The position numbers were made by a program, and so were the translations under genes. From contig NZ_WHSB02000001.1 in NCBI RefSeq assembly GCF_010994755.1, positions 620,001 to 684,000 of the forward strand: a stretch of DNA of 64,000 nucleotides. Reading direction: 5' to 3'. The DNA is from Shinella lacus. Lineage in GTDB: Bacteria; Pseudomonadota; Alphaproteobacteria; Rhizobiales; Rhizobiaceae. A model generated the notes under the pieces. The model made no database searches and was not told the DNA's origin. It saw nothing but the letters and a program-made list of their open reading frames with translations. Below are positions 8,414 to 17,377 of the stretch, piece after piece. Each line of letters begins with the position of its first letter. The stretch's first letter is position 1.

Positions 8414-9400
8414 ATGAACACAGCCACCGCTTCTCCGCCCGAGACATCCCCGAGCCTGAAGGCCCGCATCATCGGCGCACCTTCCGCGGGGCCGCTGCTG
8501 GTTCTCATCGGCTTCTGCGTGATCTTCGCGCTCACCAATCCGCGTTTCCTAGCGACCCATAACCTGTCGATCATCCTGCAGCAGACGGTCATCATCGGCG
8601 TGCTGGCGATCGGCCAGACGCTGGTCATCCTGACGGCCGGCATCGATCTCGCCGTCGGCGCCATCTGCGTGCTCGGCACCATCGTCGCCGGCAAGCTGGT
8701 CAATCTCGGCTATGACCCGGTGCTCTCGATGGGCTTCGCCGTGCTGGTCTGCACGGCCGCGGGGCTTGCGGCGGGCGGGCTCGTCAGCGGTCTCAGGCTG
8801 CCGCCCTTCATCGTCACGCTCGGCATTCTCGGCATCCTGACCGCAGCCCTGCGCCTGATCTCCGAAGGCGGCGCCTTTGCTGTGCGCGACCCATTCCTCT
8901 CCTGGACCGGCAATACGATGAAGCTCGGCGGCTTCGTGCTCACCTACGGCGTGCTCATCATGTTCACGCTCTACGCCGTTGTCTGGTATTTCCTGAACCA
9001 GACCAAGTGGGGCCGCCACGTCTACGCCATCGGCAACAATCCGGAAGCCGCCCGCCTCGTCGGCATCCCGGTGCGCCGCCACCTGCTCTCCGTCTATCTC
9101 GTCGCCGGCCTCATCTACGGCATCGCCGCCTGGCTGGCGCTCGGCCGCATCCCGAATGCCGATCCGAACGCGATGCAGACCGCCAACCTCGATTCCATCA
9201 CGGCCGTCGTCATCGGCGGCACCAGCCTGTTCGGCGGTCGCGGCGGGCTGATCGGTACGCTCATCGGCGCCCTCATCGTCGGCGTGCTGCGCAACGGCCT
9301 GACGCTCGCCGGCATCGATCCGCTCTGGCAGGACCTCGTGACCGGCATCCTCGTCATCATCGCCGTCGCCCTCGACCAGATGTCGCGGAGGAGGAACTGA
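8414..9400 (+). CDS. Sugar ABC transporter permease (FrcC/RbsC-like)
   Basis: A 328-residue hydrophobic protein of the ribose-type (CUT2) permease family. It has about eight to ten membrane segments, for example GPLLVLIGFCVIFALTN near residue 27, plus the family motif LTAGIDLAVGAI and the cytoplasmic loop WGRHVYAIGNNPEAARLVGIPV. It forms the membrane channel for the binding protein encoded upstream. GAGGTT precedes ATG 8414. The stop overlaps the ATPase start by one base (TGATG), which suggests translational coupling. Confidence 0.92.
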   Translation: MNTATASPPETSPSLKARIIGAPSAGPLLVLIGFCVIFALTNPRFLATHNLSIILQQTVIIGVLAIGQTLVILTAGIDLAVGAICVLGTIVAGKLVNLGYDPVLSMGFAVLVCTAAGLAAGGLVSGLRLPPFIVTLGILGILTAALRLISEGGAFAVRDPFLSWTGNTMKLGGFVLTYGVLIMFTLYAVVWYFLNQTKWGRHVYAIGNNPEAARLVGIPVRRHLLSVYLVAGLIYGIAAWLALGRIPNADPNAMQTANLDSITAVVIGGTSLFGGRGGLIGTLIGALIVGVLRNGLTLAGIDPLWQDLVTGILVIIAVALDQMSRRRN

Positions 9401-10182
9401 TGTCCTTCGAAACCAACACCGAGACGCCGCCCCATGTCGTGCTGGAAGCGCGCAACGTGGTGAAGACCTACGGCCATGTCACTGCGCTCGCCGGCGTCGA
9501 CTTCGAACTGCGCGCCGGCGAAATCCTCGCCGTCGTCGGCGATAACGGCGCCGGCAAGAGCACGCTCATCAAGGCGCTGACTGGCGCGCTGCATCCAACC
9601 AGCGGCGAAATCCTGCTCGATGGCGCACCAGTCCACTTCCGCGGCCCGCTCGATGCGCGCCATGCCGGCATCGAGACGGTCTACCAGGATCTCGCCATGG
9701 CGCCGGCGCTCGACATCGCCTCGAACCTCTTCCTCGGCCGCGAACTGCGCGCACCGGGCATCCTCGGAAGCATCTTCCGCCGCCTCGACAAGAAGCGGAT
9801 GCGGGAAGAAGCCCGGCGTGCCATGAGCGAATTGAAGTTCCGCCTGCCGTCGATCGACAACGCGGTGGAGGCGCTTTCGGGCGGCCAGCGGCAGGGCGTC
9901 GCCGTCGCCCGCGCAGCGCTCTTCGCGCGAAAACTCGTCATCATGGACGAGCCGACGGCGGCCCTCGGCGTGCGCGAGACGGGTCAGGTGCTGGAACTCA
10001 TCCGCTCGATCCGCGAGCGCGGCCTCGCCGTCGTGCTCATCAGCCACAACATGCCGAATGTTTTCGATATCGCCGACCGCATCCACATCATGCGGCTCGG
10101 CCGACGCGCCGCAGTGGTGACACCGAAAACCCATTCCATGAACGACGTGGTCGCCATCATGACGGGGGCCGCCACCGCCTGA
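9400..10182 (+). CDS. Sugar ABC transporter ATP-binding protein (FrcA-like)
   Basis: A single-domain, 260-residue ATPase with Walker A GDNGAGKS (47-54), the signature ALSGGQRQGVAVARA and Walker B LVIMDEPTAALGV. Most CUT2 ATPases such as RbsA have two ATPase domains; a single short domain is the FrcA-type arrangement, so the protein would act as a homodimer. ATG 9400 overlaps the permease stop. A longer in-frame reading exists upstream but lies inside the permease gene. Confidence 0.92.
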   Translation: MSFETNTETPPHVVLEARNVVKTYGHVTALAGVDFELRAGEILAVVGDNGAGKSTLIKALTGALHPTSGEILLDGAPVHFRGPLDARHAGIETVYQDLAMAPALDIASNLFLGRELRAPGILGSIFRRLDKKRMREEARRAMSELKFRLPSIDNAVEALSGGQRQGVAVARAALFARKLVIMDEPTAALGVRETGQVLELIRSIRERGLAVVLISHNMPNVFDIADRIHIMRLGRRAAVVTPKTHSMNDVVAIMTGAATA

Positions 10183-10234
10183 TCCTTCCCGTCCGGTTCC
10201 CGACAGGCCGGACCATACCGAACGGAGCCAATCC

Positions 10235-11266
10235 ATGTATCGTCTCGACCAAAAGCTCGCCCGCATCCGCGCCGGAAAATACACCCGCAACGACTTCATC
10301 ATCGCCGACGCCAAAGACGGCGACATGGGGCCGAGCATCACCTCCTGCGGCCCCAGGCGGGCTAAGGACGGCACATGGTCGCGCCACTATACCCGCCCGG
10401 AATTCCTCGAAAACATCCGCGCCGTCGTCGAGCAGGACATCGTCGACATCATGCTGACCTCGGCCTCCAACATGGAGGCGCTGATCGACATGGGTGTCTA
10501 TCGCGGCAGCGCCGTGAAGCCGGCAATCCGCGCCAACGACACGACCGACGTCTGGGTCTGCCGCGGCGCCACCTATTCGCAGCAGGCCTCACGGCCCTTC
10601 CGCAGCGCCTCGCTGTCGCGCGTTGCGACAGGCACGATCGATCCCGCCCCCGGCGCGCCGATCACCGGCACCGATCTCGGCCTCTATTCCATCACCTTCA
10701 ACAACGATCTCGACCGCGACTACCAGGCGCTCGAAGCCTTCGGGGTCTTTCGCGAGGATGCCGCGCGCAACAATTTCAAATACTTCCTCGAAGTGTTCAA
10801 TCCCAACGTCGACTCCAAGATCGCGCCCGAGACCGTGCCGCACTATGTCAACGACGTGCTGATGCGCTGCATCGCCGGGGTGACGAAGGCGGACCGCCCG
10901 CAATTCCTGAAGATCCCGTTCAACGGCGCCAAGGCGATGGAGGAACTTGCCTCCTACGATCCGAGCGTCATCGTCGGCGTGCTCGGCGGTGGCGCGGGCA
11001 CGACCCGCGACTGCTTCGAACTGCTGCACCAGGCCGAACGTTTTGGCGCACGCGTCGCGCTGTTCGGCCGCAAGATCAATCTGGCGGAGGATCCGCTGGC
11101 GATGGTGCGCTTCATGCGCGAGGTCGCGTCCGGCAATATTTCCCCCGCAGAAGCCGTGAAGGCCTATCACGCGGCGCTTGCGGAGGATGGCATCACGCCG
11201 ATCCGCGAGTTCGCCAAGGACAATGAGGTGACGGAAGCCGTCCTCAAGCCGGAGCAGAGCAAATGA
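10235..11266 (+). CDS. Uncharacterised aldolase-like (DeoC/FbaB-type) protein
   Basis: A 343-residue soluble protein I cannot assign to a named enzyme. Its C-terminal half resembles class I aldolases of the DeoC/FbaB/LsrF fold: a candidate Schiff-base lysine K226 in PQFLKIPFNG, a phosphate-loop-like VGVLGGGAGTTRD (247-259) and FGRKINLAEDPLAM (277-290), which recalls the GRNxxxxxDP stretch of that group. The first 150 residues (IIADAKDGDMGP, MLTSASNMEALIDMGVY) also fit a TIM barrel. CGGAG precedes ATG 10235. Placed between the importer and the PfkB kinase and overlapping the latter by four bases, it probably cleaves a phosphorylated sugar made in this cassette. Function is inference. Confidence 0.6.
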   Translation: MYRLDQKLARIRAGKYTRNDFIIADAKDGDMGPSITSCGPRRAKDGTWSRHYTRPEFLENIRAVVEQDIVDIMLTSASNMEALIDMGVYRGSAVKPAIRANDTTDVWVCRGATYSQQASRPFRSASLSRVATGTIDPAPGAPITGTDLGLYSITFNNDLDRDYQALEAFGVFREDAARNNFKYFLEVFNPNVDSKIAPETVPHYVNDVLMRCIAGVTKADRPQFLKIPFNGAKAMEELASYDPSVIVGVLGGGAGTTRDCFELLHQAERFGARVALFGRKINLAEDPLAMVRFMREVASGNISPAEAVKAYHAALAEDGITPIREFAKDNEVTEAVLKPEQSK

Positions 11267-12282
11267 CGAGCGCGCGGCGAGGTTTCCTCACCGGCGGAAC
11301 GTGGTGCGCCGACTACAATCGCAGCATCAGTCACTGGCCGGGTGAGGACGGCCTTGCCGAGCTCTTCGAGGAGGAGCGCCACGGCGGCGGGTCGAGTTGC
11401 AATCTGGCGCTTGACATGAAGCGTCTCGACCCGTCCATGCCGGTCGAGACCGTCGGCCTCGTCGGCGACGACGATGACGGCCGCTATTTGAAGGCGACGG
11501 CCGAGGCGGCGGGCATCGACACGCGCCAGATGGCGATAACCGATGCCGCCGCAACGCAGTTCTGCGACGCCTATGTCTCGCGCAAGTCGCACCGGCGCAC
11601 CCACATCTTCCACGCCGGCACGGGCGCGCTGCTGACCCCGGATCATTTCGACTTTTCCACCACGCGCATGCGTTATCTCCATCTCGGCCTGCCGGGCGTT
11701 CACAGGACGCTCGACAGCCCCTGGCACGACGAGCCGAACGGCTGGGTCGCCGTGCTCAAAAAGGCCCGCGCCGCGGGCCTTGAGACCAATCTCGAACTGG
11801 CCAGCATCGAAAAAAGCCTGATGGCGGCGCTCGTGGCGCCCTGCCTGCCCCATCTCGATTTCCTGATCGTCAACGACATGGAGATCGGCGCGATTGCCGG
11901 CGTGGAGACCGTGGGCGCGGAGGCGACCGACCGGCAGGCCTGCGAGCGCGCCGCGCGCATTGCTTTGGAACGTGGCGCCATGAAAATGGTTGCCGTGCAT
12001 TGCCCGGCCTTCGCCATCGCCGTCACGCGCGACGGAGAGACCGCCACGCTACCACCCGTCGCCATTCCCGAATCGGAAGTGCTCGGGGCGAACGGGGCCG
12101 GCGACGCGTTTGCCGCGGGCATGTTCTACGGCATCCACGAAGGCTGGAGCATGGAACAATGCCTCCGCCTCGCCCACGCAACGGCAGCCACATCACTGCG
12201 CAGCATCTCGACCACGGGCGCCATCGTGCCCTGGCAGGAATGTTTGGCGCTGGCGGAACGCTGGGGCGAGCGCGCGCTGTAG
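11263..12282 (+). CDS. PfkB-family carbohydrate kinase
   Basis: A 339-residue ribokinase-fold kinase. Visible features are the N-terminal substrate-binding GGGSSCNLALDMKRL (about 46-60), a VGDDDDGRYL turn, and the C-terminal PfkB signature GANGAGDAFAAGMFYG with the catalytic Asp. The start overlaps the preceding stop (ATGA, 11263-11266), so the two are translationally coupled. A second kinase beside an FGGY kinase and an aldolase-like protein suggests phosphorylation at two ends before cleavage, or two related substrates. The exact sugar is unknown. Confidence 0.88.
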   Translation: MTSARRGFLTGGTWCADYNRSISHWPGEDGLAELFEEERHGGGSSCNLALDMKRLDPSMPVETVGLVGDDDDGRYLKATAEAAGIDTRQMAITDAAATQFCDAYVSRKSHRRTHIFHAGTGALLTPDHFDFSTTRMRYLHLGLPGVHRTLDSPWHDEPNGWVAVLKKARAAGLETNLELASIEKSLMAALVAPCLPHLDFLIVNDMEIGAIAGVETVGAEATDRQACERAARIALERGAMKMVAVHCPAFAIAVTRDGETATLPPVAIPESEVLGANGAGDAFAAGMFYGIHEGWSMEQCLRLAHATAATSLRSISTTGAIVPWQECLALAERWGERAL

Positions 12283-12334
12283 CTGCGTTCGCTTTTCAAA
12301 ATCTACAGGGGGAGGCGCTATAAAAAAATACGTC

Positions 12335-13045
12335 TCATTCCTGTGCACAGGGCCATGATGTCGGCGTCGTAAGGCCGTTCGGCAGCTTGGTCTCGGCGTC
12401 GCCGCAAGCAATGTCGATTTGGGACTGGTCGAGACCGGTAGCGCGGGACAGATCCAGCCCCTCAATCCGCGTCAACAACATGAACGCCCTGTTAAAGCCG
12501 AGCGCTCCTTCTATTTTGGCCTCGCTCAGATCGGCGCGCGAAAGGTTCGCATAGGTGAAGGTCGCGCCCGAGAGGATCGCCTGGTCGAAGTCCGCGCGGC
12601 TGACATCCGCTTTCTCAAAACTCGTATTGGTCAGGTCGGCACCGTTGAACGCAGCGCGCTGAAGTTCGGCGGATGCAAACGAGGCCCCCTGGGCAAAAAC
12701 GTTCTTGAAGATGGATCGATAGGCCTCGACCCTTGCGAAATTCGCCTTGTCCATTCGCGCATCGGTGAACCAGGTTCGGACCAGCGTCGCTTTCTCCAGA
12801 ACCGCCCCCGTCAGCGTGGTATTGCGCATGTCGGTCAAACTCAGATCGGCATCCCGAAAATTCGCGCCGGTGAAGTCGTTGCCGCTCAGCATCAGGCTCT
12901 TCTTGGCGCAGTCGCTCCAATCGATTTCGGGCGCAGGGTCCGACCGGCAATCCGCGGCCTTGGCGTCACCGGAAGATAAGCCCACCGCCACCCCCAAAAA
13001 TGCCGCGGCGAAGCCGAAAAACATGCCCCTCTGCAGTGCACTCAC
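12335..13045 (-). CDS. Exported pentapeptide-repeat protein
   Basis: A 236-residue protein with a signal peptide (FGFAAAFLGVAVGLSSGDAKA) followed by about 25 tandem pentapeptide repeats of the A(D/N)LxX type from about residue 55 to 190 (for example FTGANFRDADLSLTDMRNT). These fold into a right-handed quadrilateral beta-helix. Cys residues flank the repeats (CRSDP, DCAK and IACGDAE near the end), so disulfides may cap the helix in the periplasm. GTG 13045 has GGGAG eight bases upstream; ATG 13024 is an alternative. No enzymatic motif is visible. It stands alone between two convergent or co-oriented units. Confidence 0.8.
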   Translation of the reverse strand: MSALQRGMFFGFAAAFLGVAVGLSSGDAKAADCRSDPAPEIDWSDCAKKSLMLSGNDFTGANFRDADLSLTDMRNTTLTGAVLEKATLVRTWFTDARMDKANFARVEAYRSIFKNVFAQGASFASAELQRAAFNGADLTNTSFEKADVSRADFDQAILSGATFTYANLSRADLSEAKIEGALGFNRAFMLLTRIEGLDLSRATGLDQSQIDIACGDAETKLPNGLTTPTSWPCAQE

Positions 13046-13171
13046 CGTAATAACTCCCGTTGCAAATGCGACCTTTAAACTGACTGTTCCTTAAATATGG
13101 TGATCAACAGCCGAATGTCATCAGCTAACGCTCTAGAAGAGTGACGGATAAAGCACGCATTTGCAGTTGGG

Positions 13172-13987
13172 TCAGGCGGAGCGCCACAGGCCGTCGTCCT
13201 CGATTGCCAGACCATCCTGCGCGAGCTTGATGAGATGGGCCGTCAGATTGCGTTCTGCCGCCGGGCGGAGCGCTTCGCTGATATTGCCGTAGAGTTCGTC
13301 CGCCATGTCGGCAACCGAGCGGGGCGTTTGCCCCAGGGCTGCGACGACCTCCCGCTCCCGCTCGCTGCGGCGCGTGTAGAGTTTGCGCACCGCCTTCATG
13401 GGATCGGGCAGCGGCGGGCCGTGGCCGGGCAGATAGAGCACCCCGCCGCGGTCGAGCAGCAGCCGGATGCTGTTCATATAGGCTGCCATGCTGCCATGCG
13501 GCGGGCTTACCACGGTCGACCGCCAGGACATCACATGGTCGCCTGAAAAGACGATCCCGTCCGGCCGCAGGAAACACAGGTGATCTGGCGCATGGCCGGG
13601 CGTGTGCAGGCAGGTCATGCCGAGGATCGCGTCACCATTGTGCAACGGGACGTCCGGCACGATGCCGACGGCGTTCTTAGGGTAGGCGTAGACCGGCGCG
13701 CCGGTCAGCGCCTGCAACGCGGCCGCATTGCCGATATGGTCGTGATGCGCATGAGTGATGAGAATATGGGTAATCGGCGCGCCCGCAGCGTCGCGCACCT
13801 CCTGCGCATGCTCTTCGTCGAGGGGGCCGGGGTCCAGCACGGCGACGCCGCCCGGCGCGTCGATCAAATAGGTGTTGGTCCCGTGATAGGTCATCGGGCC
13901 GCGGTTGCGCGCGACGATCCGCCTTATTCCTTCGACAACGGGAATAGTGATGCCGCGCGGCGGTTCGGGCTCGGTCAGAAACGTCAT
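13172..13987 (-). CDS. MBL-fold metallo-hydrolase (LACTB2-like)
   Basis: A 271-residue metallo-beta-lactamase-fold hydrolase with the zinc motif HAHHDH (H79, H81, D83, H84), further ligands in HTPGHAPDHL and FSGDHVMSW, and the closing LPGHGPPL. The C-terminal 60 residues (SEREREVVAALGQTPRSVADMADELY) form the winged-helix-like tail typical of the LACTB2 or hydroxyacylglutathione-hydrolase-like branch. It lies 72 bases downstream of the CitE-like lyase on the same strand, so it may act on a thioester of that pathway, though this is only context. Confidence 0.85.
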   Translation of the reverse strand: MTFLTEPEPPRGITIPVVEGIRRIVARNRGPMTYHGTNTYLIDAPGGVAVLDPGPLDEEHAQEVRDAAGAPITHILITHAHHDHIGNAAALQALTGAPVYAYPKNAVGIVPDVPLHNGDAILGMTCLHTPGHAPDHLCFLRPDGIVFSGDHVMSWRSTVVSPPHGSMAAYMNSIRLLLDRGGVLYLPGHGPPLPDPMKAVRKLYTRRSEREREVVAALGQTPRSVADMADELYGNISEALRPAAERNLTAHLIKLAQDGLAIEDDGLWRSA

Positions 13988-14059
13988 AGGGAACAGCTTT
14001 CGCGTATGCGGTGCGAGGTGGGGGTCATGAGACGATCGGCGGTCCGTTCGCGGCCTCTT

Positions 14060-14899
14060 CTACGGCGACGCCATGGCAACGATGCGCCGCGCCGAGCGCA
14101 GCACGGCCTCGTCTATCATTTCGCCGTCGATCCTGACGGCATCGCCTCCCGCGGCAACGGCCTGGAGCAGGTCCCTCGCCTTCGCGATCTCGGCTTCCGT
14201 CGGGCTGAACGCGCGGTTCAGGACCGCGACCTGCGCCGGGTGGATGGCAAGCTTGCCGGTGAAACCCAAGGCACGGACGCGCAAGGTTTCCGCGGCAAGA
14301 TCGTCTTCGTCGGATATGTTGAAGAACGGCATGTCCAGGACGGCGATGCCCGCGCTGCTGGCCGCATTGACGATGGTCGCCCGTGCCAGGAACAGCGCCT
14401 CCCAGCCAATCTCTGCACGCAGATCCGCGGCCATGTCCGCCCCGCCGAGCGCCAGCGCCTCGACGCTCCCATGCGCGCCGGCGATGGCGCCTGCATTGGC
14501 GACGCCGCGCGCCGACTCTACGGTGCAAACGAGCGGCACGCCGCCGAAGTGCTGCGCTGCAAGGCGCGCTTCGGCCTCGCTCTCCGTCTTCGCCAGCACG
14601 ATGAAATCGAAAAGATGCGCGACGGACGCAAGCTCCCGAAGGTCATCCAGGCCGGCGCGCGAGAAGGCGCTGCTGACACGCACGCCGAGCAATGCCAGCC
14701 TTTCGGGCGCCGACAGGACCCATTCCACGAGGCCGCGCCGCGCTTCGGCCTTGGCGGCGGTCGCGACAGCATCCTCCATGTCGATGATGACGGCATCCGC
14801 ACCGCTGGCCAGCGCTTTCGAAAACCGGTCCGGCCGGTTTGCCGGAACAAACAACAGGCTCCGCGCCTTGCCGATTGAAGATGCCGCCCTCGTCGCCAT
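14060..14899 (-). CDS. CitE-like CoA-ester lyase (HpcH/HpaI family)
   Basis: A 279-residue TIM-barrel lyase of the citrate-lyase beta / malyl-CoA / citramalyl-CoA lyase family. Motifs are RSLLFVPANRPDRF (13-26), DMEDAV with its acidic residues (40-45), E128 in TVESARG, D155 in LGGADMAADL, and AIHPAQV near residue 220. Such enzymes split 3-hydroxyacyl-CoA into acetyl-CoA and an oxoacid. ATG 14899 has GAGGTG five bases upstream; a frame extending to 14962 runs toward the operator. It is divergent from a MaoC-type hydratase gene, with two copies of the 19-bp palindrome between them. The exact acyl-CoA substrate is unknown. Confidence 0.85.
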   Translation of the reverse strand: MATRAASSIGKARSLLFVPANRPDRFSKALASGADAVIIDMEDAVATAAKAEARRGLVEWVLSAPERLALLGVRVSSAFSRAGLDDLRELASVAHLFDFIVLAKTESEAEARLAAQHFGGVPLVCTVESARGVANAGAIAGAHGSVEALALGGADMAADLRAEIGWEALFLARATIVNAASSAGIAVLDMPFFNISDEDDLAAETLRVRALGFTGKLAIHPAQVAVLNRAFSPTEAEIAKARDLLQAVAAGGDAVRIDGEMIDEAVLRSARRIVAMASP

Positions 14900-14963
14900 T
14901 GCCACCTCTGCTGCTTTTCCCGGTCTGCAAACGACTTTGACGCTCGAATGCTGCACGCCCATT

Positions 14964-14982
14964 ATTATGGATTATGCACAAT
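14964..14982. promoter_or_regulatory. 19-bp palindromic operator copy A
   Basis: The sequence ATTATGGATTATGCACAAT reads as two 9-base arms around a central T with two mismatches. It aligns with three other copies in the window (15080, 22461, 30058). It lies 65 bases upstream of the CitE-like lyase. The likely binder is the GntR regulator encoded at 17374-18048. Confidence 0.6.
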
Positions 14983-15079
14983 ATAATGCCTGTTTTCCGA
15001 CGGGGATGGAAGCCTCCTTTTCAGGCCAACGCAGTTTTCGGCGGAAAGGGGACTTCCCATCAGGAAGGAGCGATGCTAG

Positions 15080-15098
15080 ATAATGCATAATGCATTAC
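15080..15098. promoter_or_regulatory. 19-bp palindromic operator copy B
   Basis: TAATGCATAATGCATTA (15081-15097) is a perfect 8+1+8 palindrome, the most symmetrical copy of the site. It precedes the plus-strand hydratase operon by about 150 bases. Confidence 0.65.
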
Positions 15099-15250
15099 TA
15101 CTCACGGTGTGTCGAATTGCTCAGTCGGATGCTTTGCAGAAATTGCCGGATCGCAGGTGCGAATATTGCCGGAAGGCCGGGCGGACCGCCTGCCATGCCC
15201 GGTCCCGCGATCAATCGCCACCATCGCGCAGCCGAAGGAGACCGTGCCGA

Positions 15251-16072
15251 ATGAATGTCCAGGACTATGTCGGCCGAACGGATATTCGCAGGGATGTCAT
15301 CTGCAGGCATGCGCTCAGGCGGCTTGCGGCAACCCTGGATATCGACGAGCCGACCACGCTGCCGCCGCTCTGGCACTGGATGTTGTTCCAGGAATGGCCC
15401 CGGCCGTCCGGGATTGGCGCGGACGGGCATCCGCGCCGCGGCGGCTTTCTGCCGCCCTTGGTCGACCTTTCCCGCCGCATGTATGCCGGCGGCAGGATTT
15501 CCTTCCTGACACCCTTGCAGGCCGGCGACGAGGTGACGCGCAAGAGCACCATCCTGAATGTCAAGGAACGGGTCGGGCGCTCGGGCGCCATCGTCATCGT
15601 GACGATCGGGCACGAGATCAGCGGCCCGGACGGTCCGACAATCCTGGAGGAACAGGACCTCGTCTATCTCGGACCGAGAGACGCATCCGGCCGCGCGCCG
15701 GAGCCCGCGGAGGCGGCGTGTGCCGGCGCGACCAGCGTCGAGCTTGTGCCCGATCCCCTTCTGCTGTTCCGATATTCGTGCCTCACCGGCAACGGCCATC
15801 GCATCCATTACGATCTGGAATATACGCGGGAAGAGGAAAACTATCCGAGCCTCGTCGTGCATGGACCGCTCCAGGCGACATTGCTTGCCAAGCTCGCCGG
15901 GGAGATACAGAACGGATCGGTCATGACCGGATTCACGTTCAAGGCACTCCATCCCGCCTTCCACGGAAACACGCTTCGCCTAGAAGGCTGGAACGAGGAC
16001 GGCCATGTAAAGGTCCGCTCGCTGGACGCGGGTGGTGCGCTGTGCGTTGACGCAACCGCGACCTTTTCATAA
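15251..16072 (+). CDS. MaoC-type (FAS1-like) acyl-CoA dehydratase / hydratase
   Basis: A 273-residue protein of the double hot-dog hydratase family that includes mesaconyl-C4-CoA and itaconyl-CoA hydratases. The N-terminal half carries LWHWMLFQEWPRPSGIGADGHPRRGGFLPPL and RRMYAGGRISFLTPLQAGDEVTRKSTI. The C-terminal hot dog has LLFRYSCLTGNGHRIHYD with the Asn-His pair expected in the active site, and YPSLVVHGPLQATLLAKL. ATG 15251 was chosen because AAGGAG lies ten bases upstream and the fold starts there. With the CitE-like lyase opposite, hydration of an unsaturated dicarboxyl-CoA followed by retro-aldol cleavage is a reasonable reading. Confidence 0.8.
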   Translation: MNVQDYVGRTDIRRDVICRHALRRLAATLDIDEPTTLPPLWHWMLFQEWPRPSGIGADGHPRRGGFLPPLVDLSRRMYAGGRISFLTPLQAGDEVTRKSTILNVKERVGRSGAIVIVTIGHEISGPDGPTILEEQDLVYLGPRDASGRAPEPAEAACAGATSVELVPDPLLLFRYSCLTGNGHRIHYDLEYTREEENYPSLVVHGPLQATLLAKLAGEIQNGSVMTGFTFKALHPAFHGNTLRLEGWNEDGHVKVRSLDAGGALCVDATATFS

Positions 16073-16171
16073 CGTTGGCAGGACTTGCTTCCAGAGGCGG
16101 ACTGCTGCCCAAGCCGCCGCGCCGACCGTCAAGCGACCCGGGTTTCGGCGCCAGCTCACCCTAACGAGCCC

Positions 16172-17377
16172 ATGACCATGAACGAGAAAATCGAAGTCGG
16201 TTCAGCCCCGAGCGAGGGAAGCATCACGGACGAGGCAATCGCCCAGGCAAGAGCGATGATCGGCCTGCATCTGCGCCCCGAAGGACCCTACCTCCAGGAT
16301 GCCAGCCTCGATACGCTGACCACCTTCTGCAACGGCATCGGCGACGTGAACCCGCTCTTCAGGAACGAGGAACACGGCCGCAATTCGCGGCTCGGCGCGA
16401 TGGTGGGCCACCCGATGTTCCCGATGGCCTTCGGCTGGGTCGGGCGCACCCGCTGGGGCCTGCCGGGCGTGCACGGCTTCTATGCCGGCAGCGACTGGGA
16501 ACTGTTCCGCTATCTCAGGCCTGGTGACCGCGTCTCGGCAGTGGAACGCGTCCTCGGTATCGAGGAGAAACAAAGCCGGTTCTCCGGCCGGCTGGTGCTT
16601 CAATATGTCGAGGCGTCCTATGTCAACCAGAACGGCGACCTTATCGCCCGGGCGATCGGAACCTGCACGCGCCACGAGCGCAAGGCGGCGCGCGAGGCCG
16701 GCAAATACAAAGACATCCGCAAAAGCCGGTATAGCGACGAAGAGCTGCAGGCGATCGAGGCGGCGATCCTGCGCGAAGAATCCGAGATCCGCGGCGCCGA
16801 AGTCCGCTATTTCGAGGACGTGCAGGAAGGCGACCTGCTGCCGCCGATCGTGCGGGGGCCGCTCACGCTCCTCGACACGCTGGGCTTCCTGGTGGCGTCG
16901 GGGCGCGGCCATACGCATGGCATCGTGCTGCGCGGCGCGGTCAAGCATCCCGGGCATTATTTCCGCAATCCGGAAGCCGGCGGCGGTGTCGAATATACCG
17001 GCATTGGCCATCACCGCGAGACCGCGGCGCGCGAAGTCGGCGTGCCCGGCACCTACGACTACGGGCCGCAGCGCTCGTCCTGGATGTGCAGCCTGGTGAC
17101 CAACTGGATGGGCGACGCCGGCATCCTGCGCCGGATCCGCACGGAGATGCGGCGCTTCAACACCGTCGGTGACACGACCTGGTGCAAGGGAAAGATCAGC
17201 CGCAAATATATCCGCGACGGGCATGCGCTGGTCGATATCGAACTGTGGGCGGAGAACCAGCGCGGCGAAATCACCACGCCCGGCTTGGCGACCGTCATCC
17301 TGCCCTCACGCAATCCCGAACTCAGCGTCGCCTTCGACGGCGCCGGCCTGGATCTCGGGCTGCCGACGGTTCGTTAG
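16172..17377 (+). CDS. Tandem MaoC-like dehydratase domain protein, paralogue 1
   Basis: A 401-residue soluble protein with two hot-dog-like halves. The first (about 40-190) has FCNGIGDVNPLF, GWVGRTRWGLPGVHGFYAGSDWELF and a double-domain linker. The second (about 220-395) has VRYFEDVQEGDLLPPIVRGPLTLLDTLGFLVASGRGHTHG. It is clearly paralogous to the products at 21159 and 28756 but more divergent from them than they are from each other. The start is at ATG 16172 or 16178; the ribosome site is weak. It follows the hydratase by 99 bases and ends overlapping the convergent GntR gene by four bases. It probably acts on a CoA thioester; no characterised member is known to me. Confidence 0.78.
   Translation: MTMNEKIEVGSAPSEGSITDEAIAQARAMIGLHLRPEGPYLQDASLDTLTTFCNGIGDVNPLFRNEEHGRNSRLGAMVGHPMFPMAFGWVGRTRWGLPGVHGFYAGSDWELFRYLRPGDRVSAVERVLGIEEKQSRFSGRLVLQYVEASYVNQNGDLIARAIGTCTRHERKAAREAGKYKDIRKSRYSDEELQAIEAAILREESEIRGAEVRYFEDVQEGDLLPPIVRGPLTLLDTLGFLVASGRGHTHGIVLRGAVKHPGHYFRNPEAGGGVEYTGIGHHRETAAREVGVPGTYDYGPQRSSWMCSLVTNWMGDAGILRRIRTEMRRFNTVGDTTWCKGKISRKYIRDGHALVDIELWAENQRGEITTPGLATVILPSRNPELSVAFDGAGLDLGLPTVR

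Larger units (their letters stand above)
14900..15250. promoter_or_regulatory. 351-base divergent control region between lyase and hydratase
   Basis: No gene is visible here. It holds two 19-base palindromic sites (14964-14982 and 15080-15098), listed separately, so each divergent unit has its own site, about 65 bases from the lyase start and about 150 bases from the hydratase start. AT-rich stretches near both sites fit promoters. The long leader before the hydratase gene contains AAGGAG at 15235-15240, ten bases before its ATG. Confidence 0.6.

Noticed and set aside
10191-10213. GTCCGG / CCGGAC short hairpin between ATPase and aldolase-like genes
   Set aside because: Only six pairs, no T-run, and the following gene is clearly part of the same cassette; probably a spacer.
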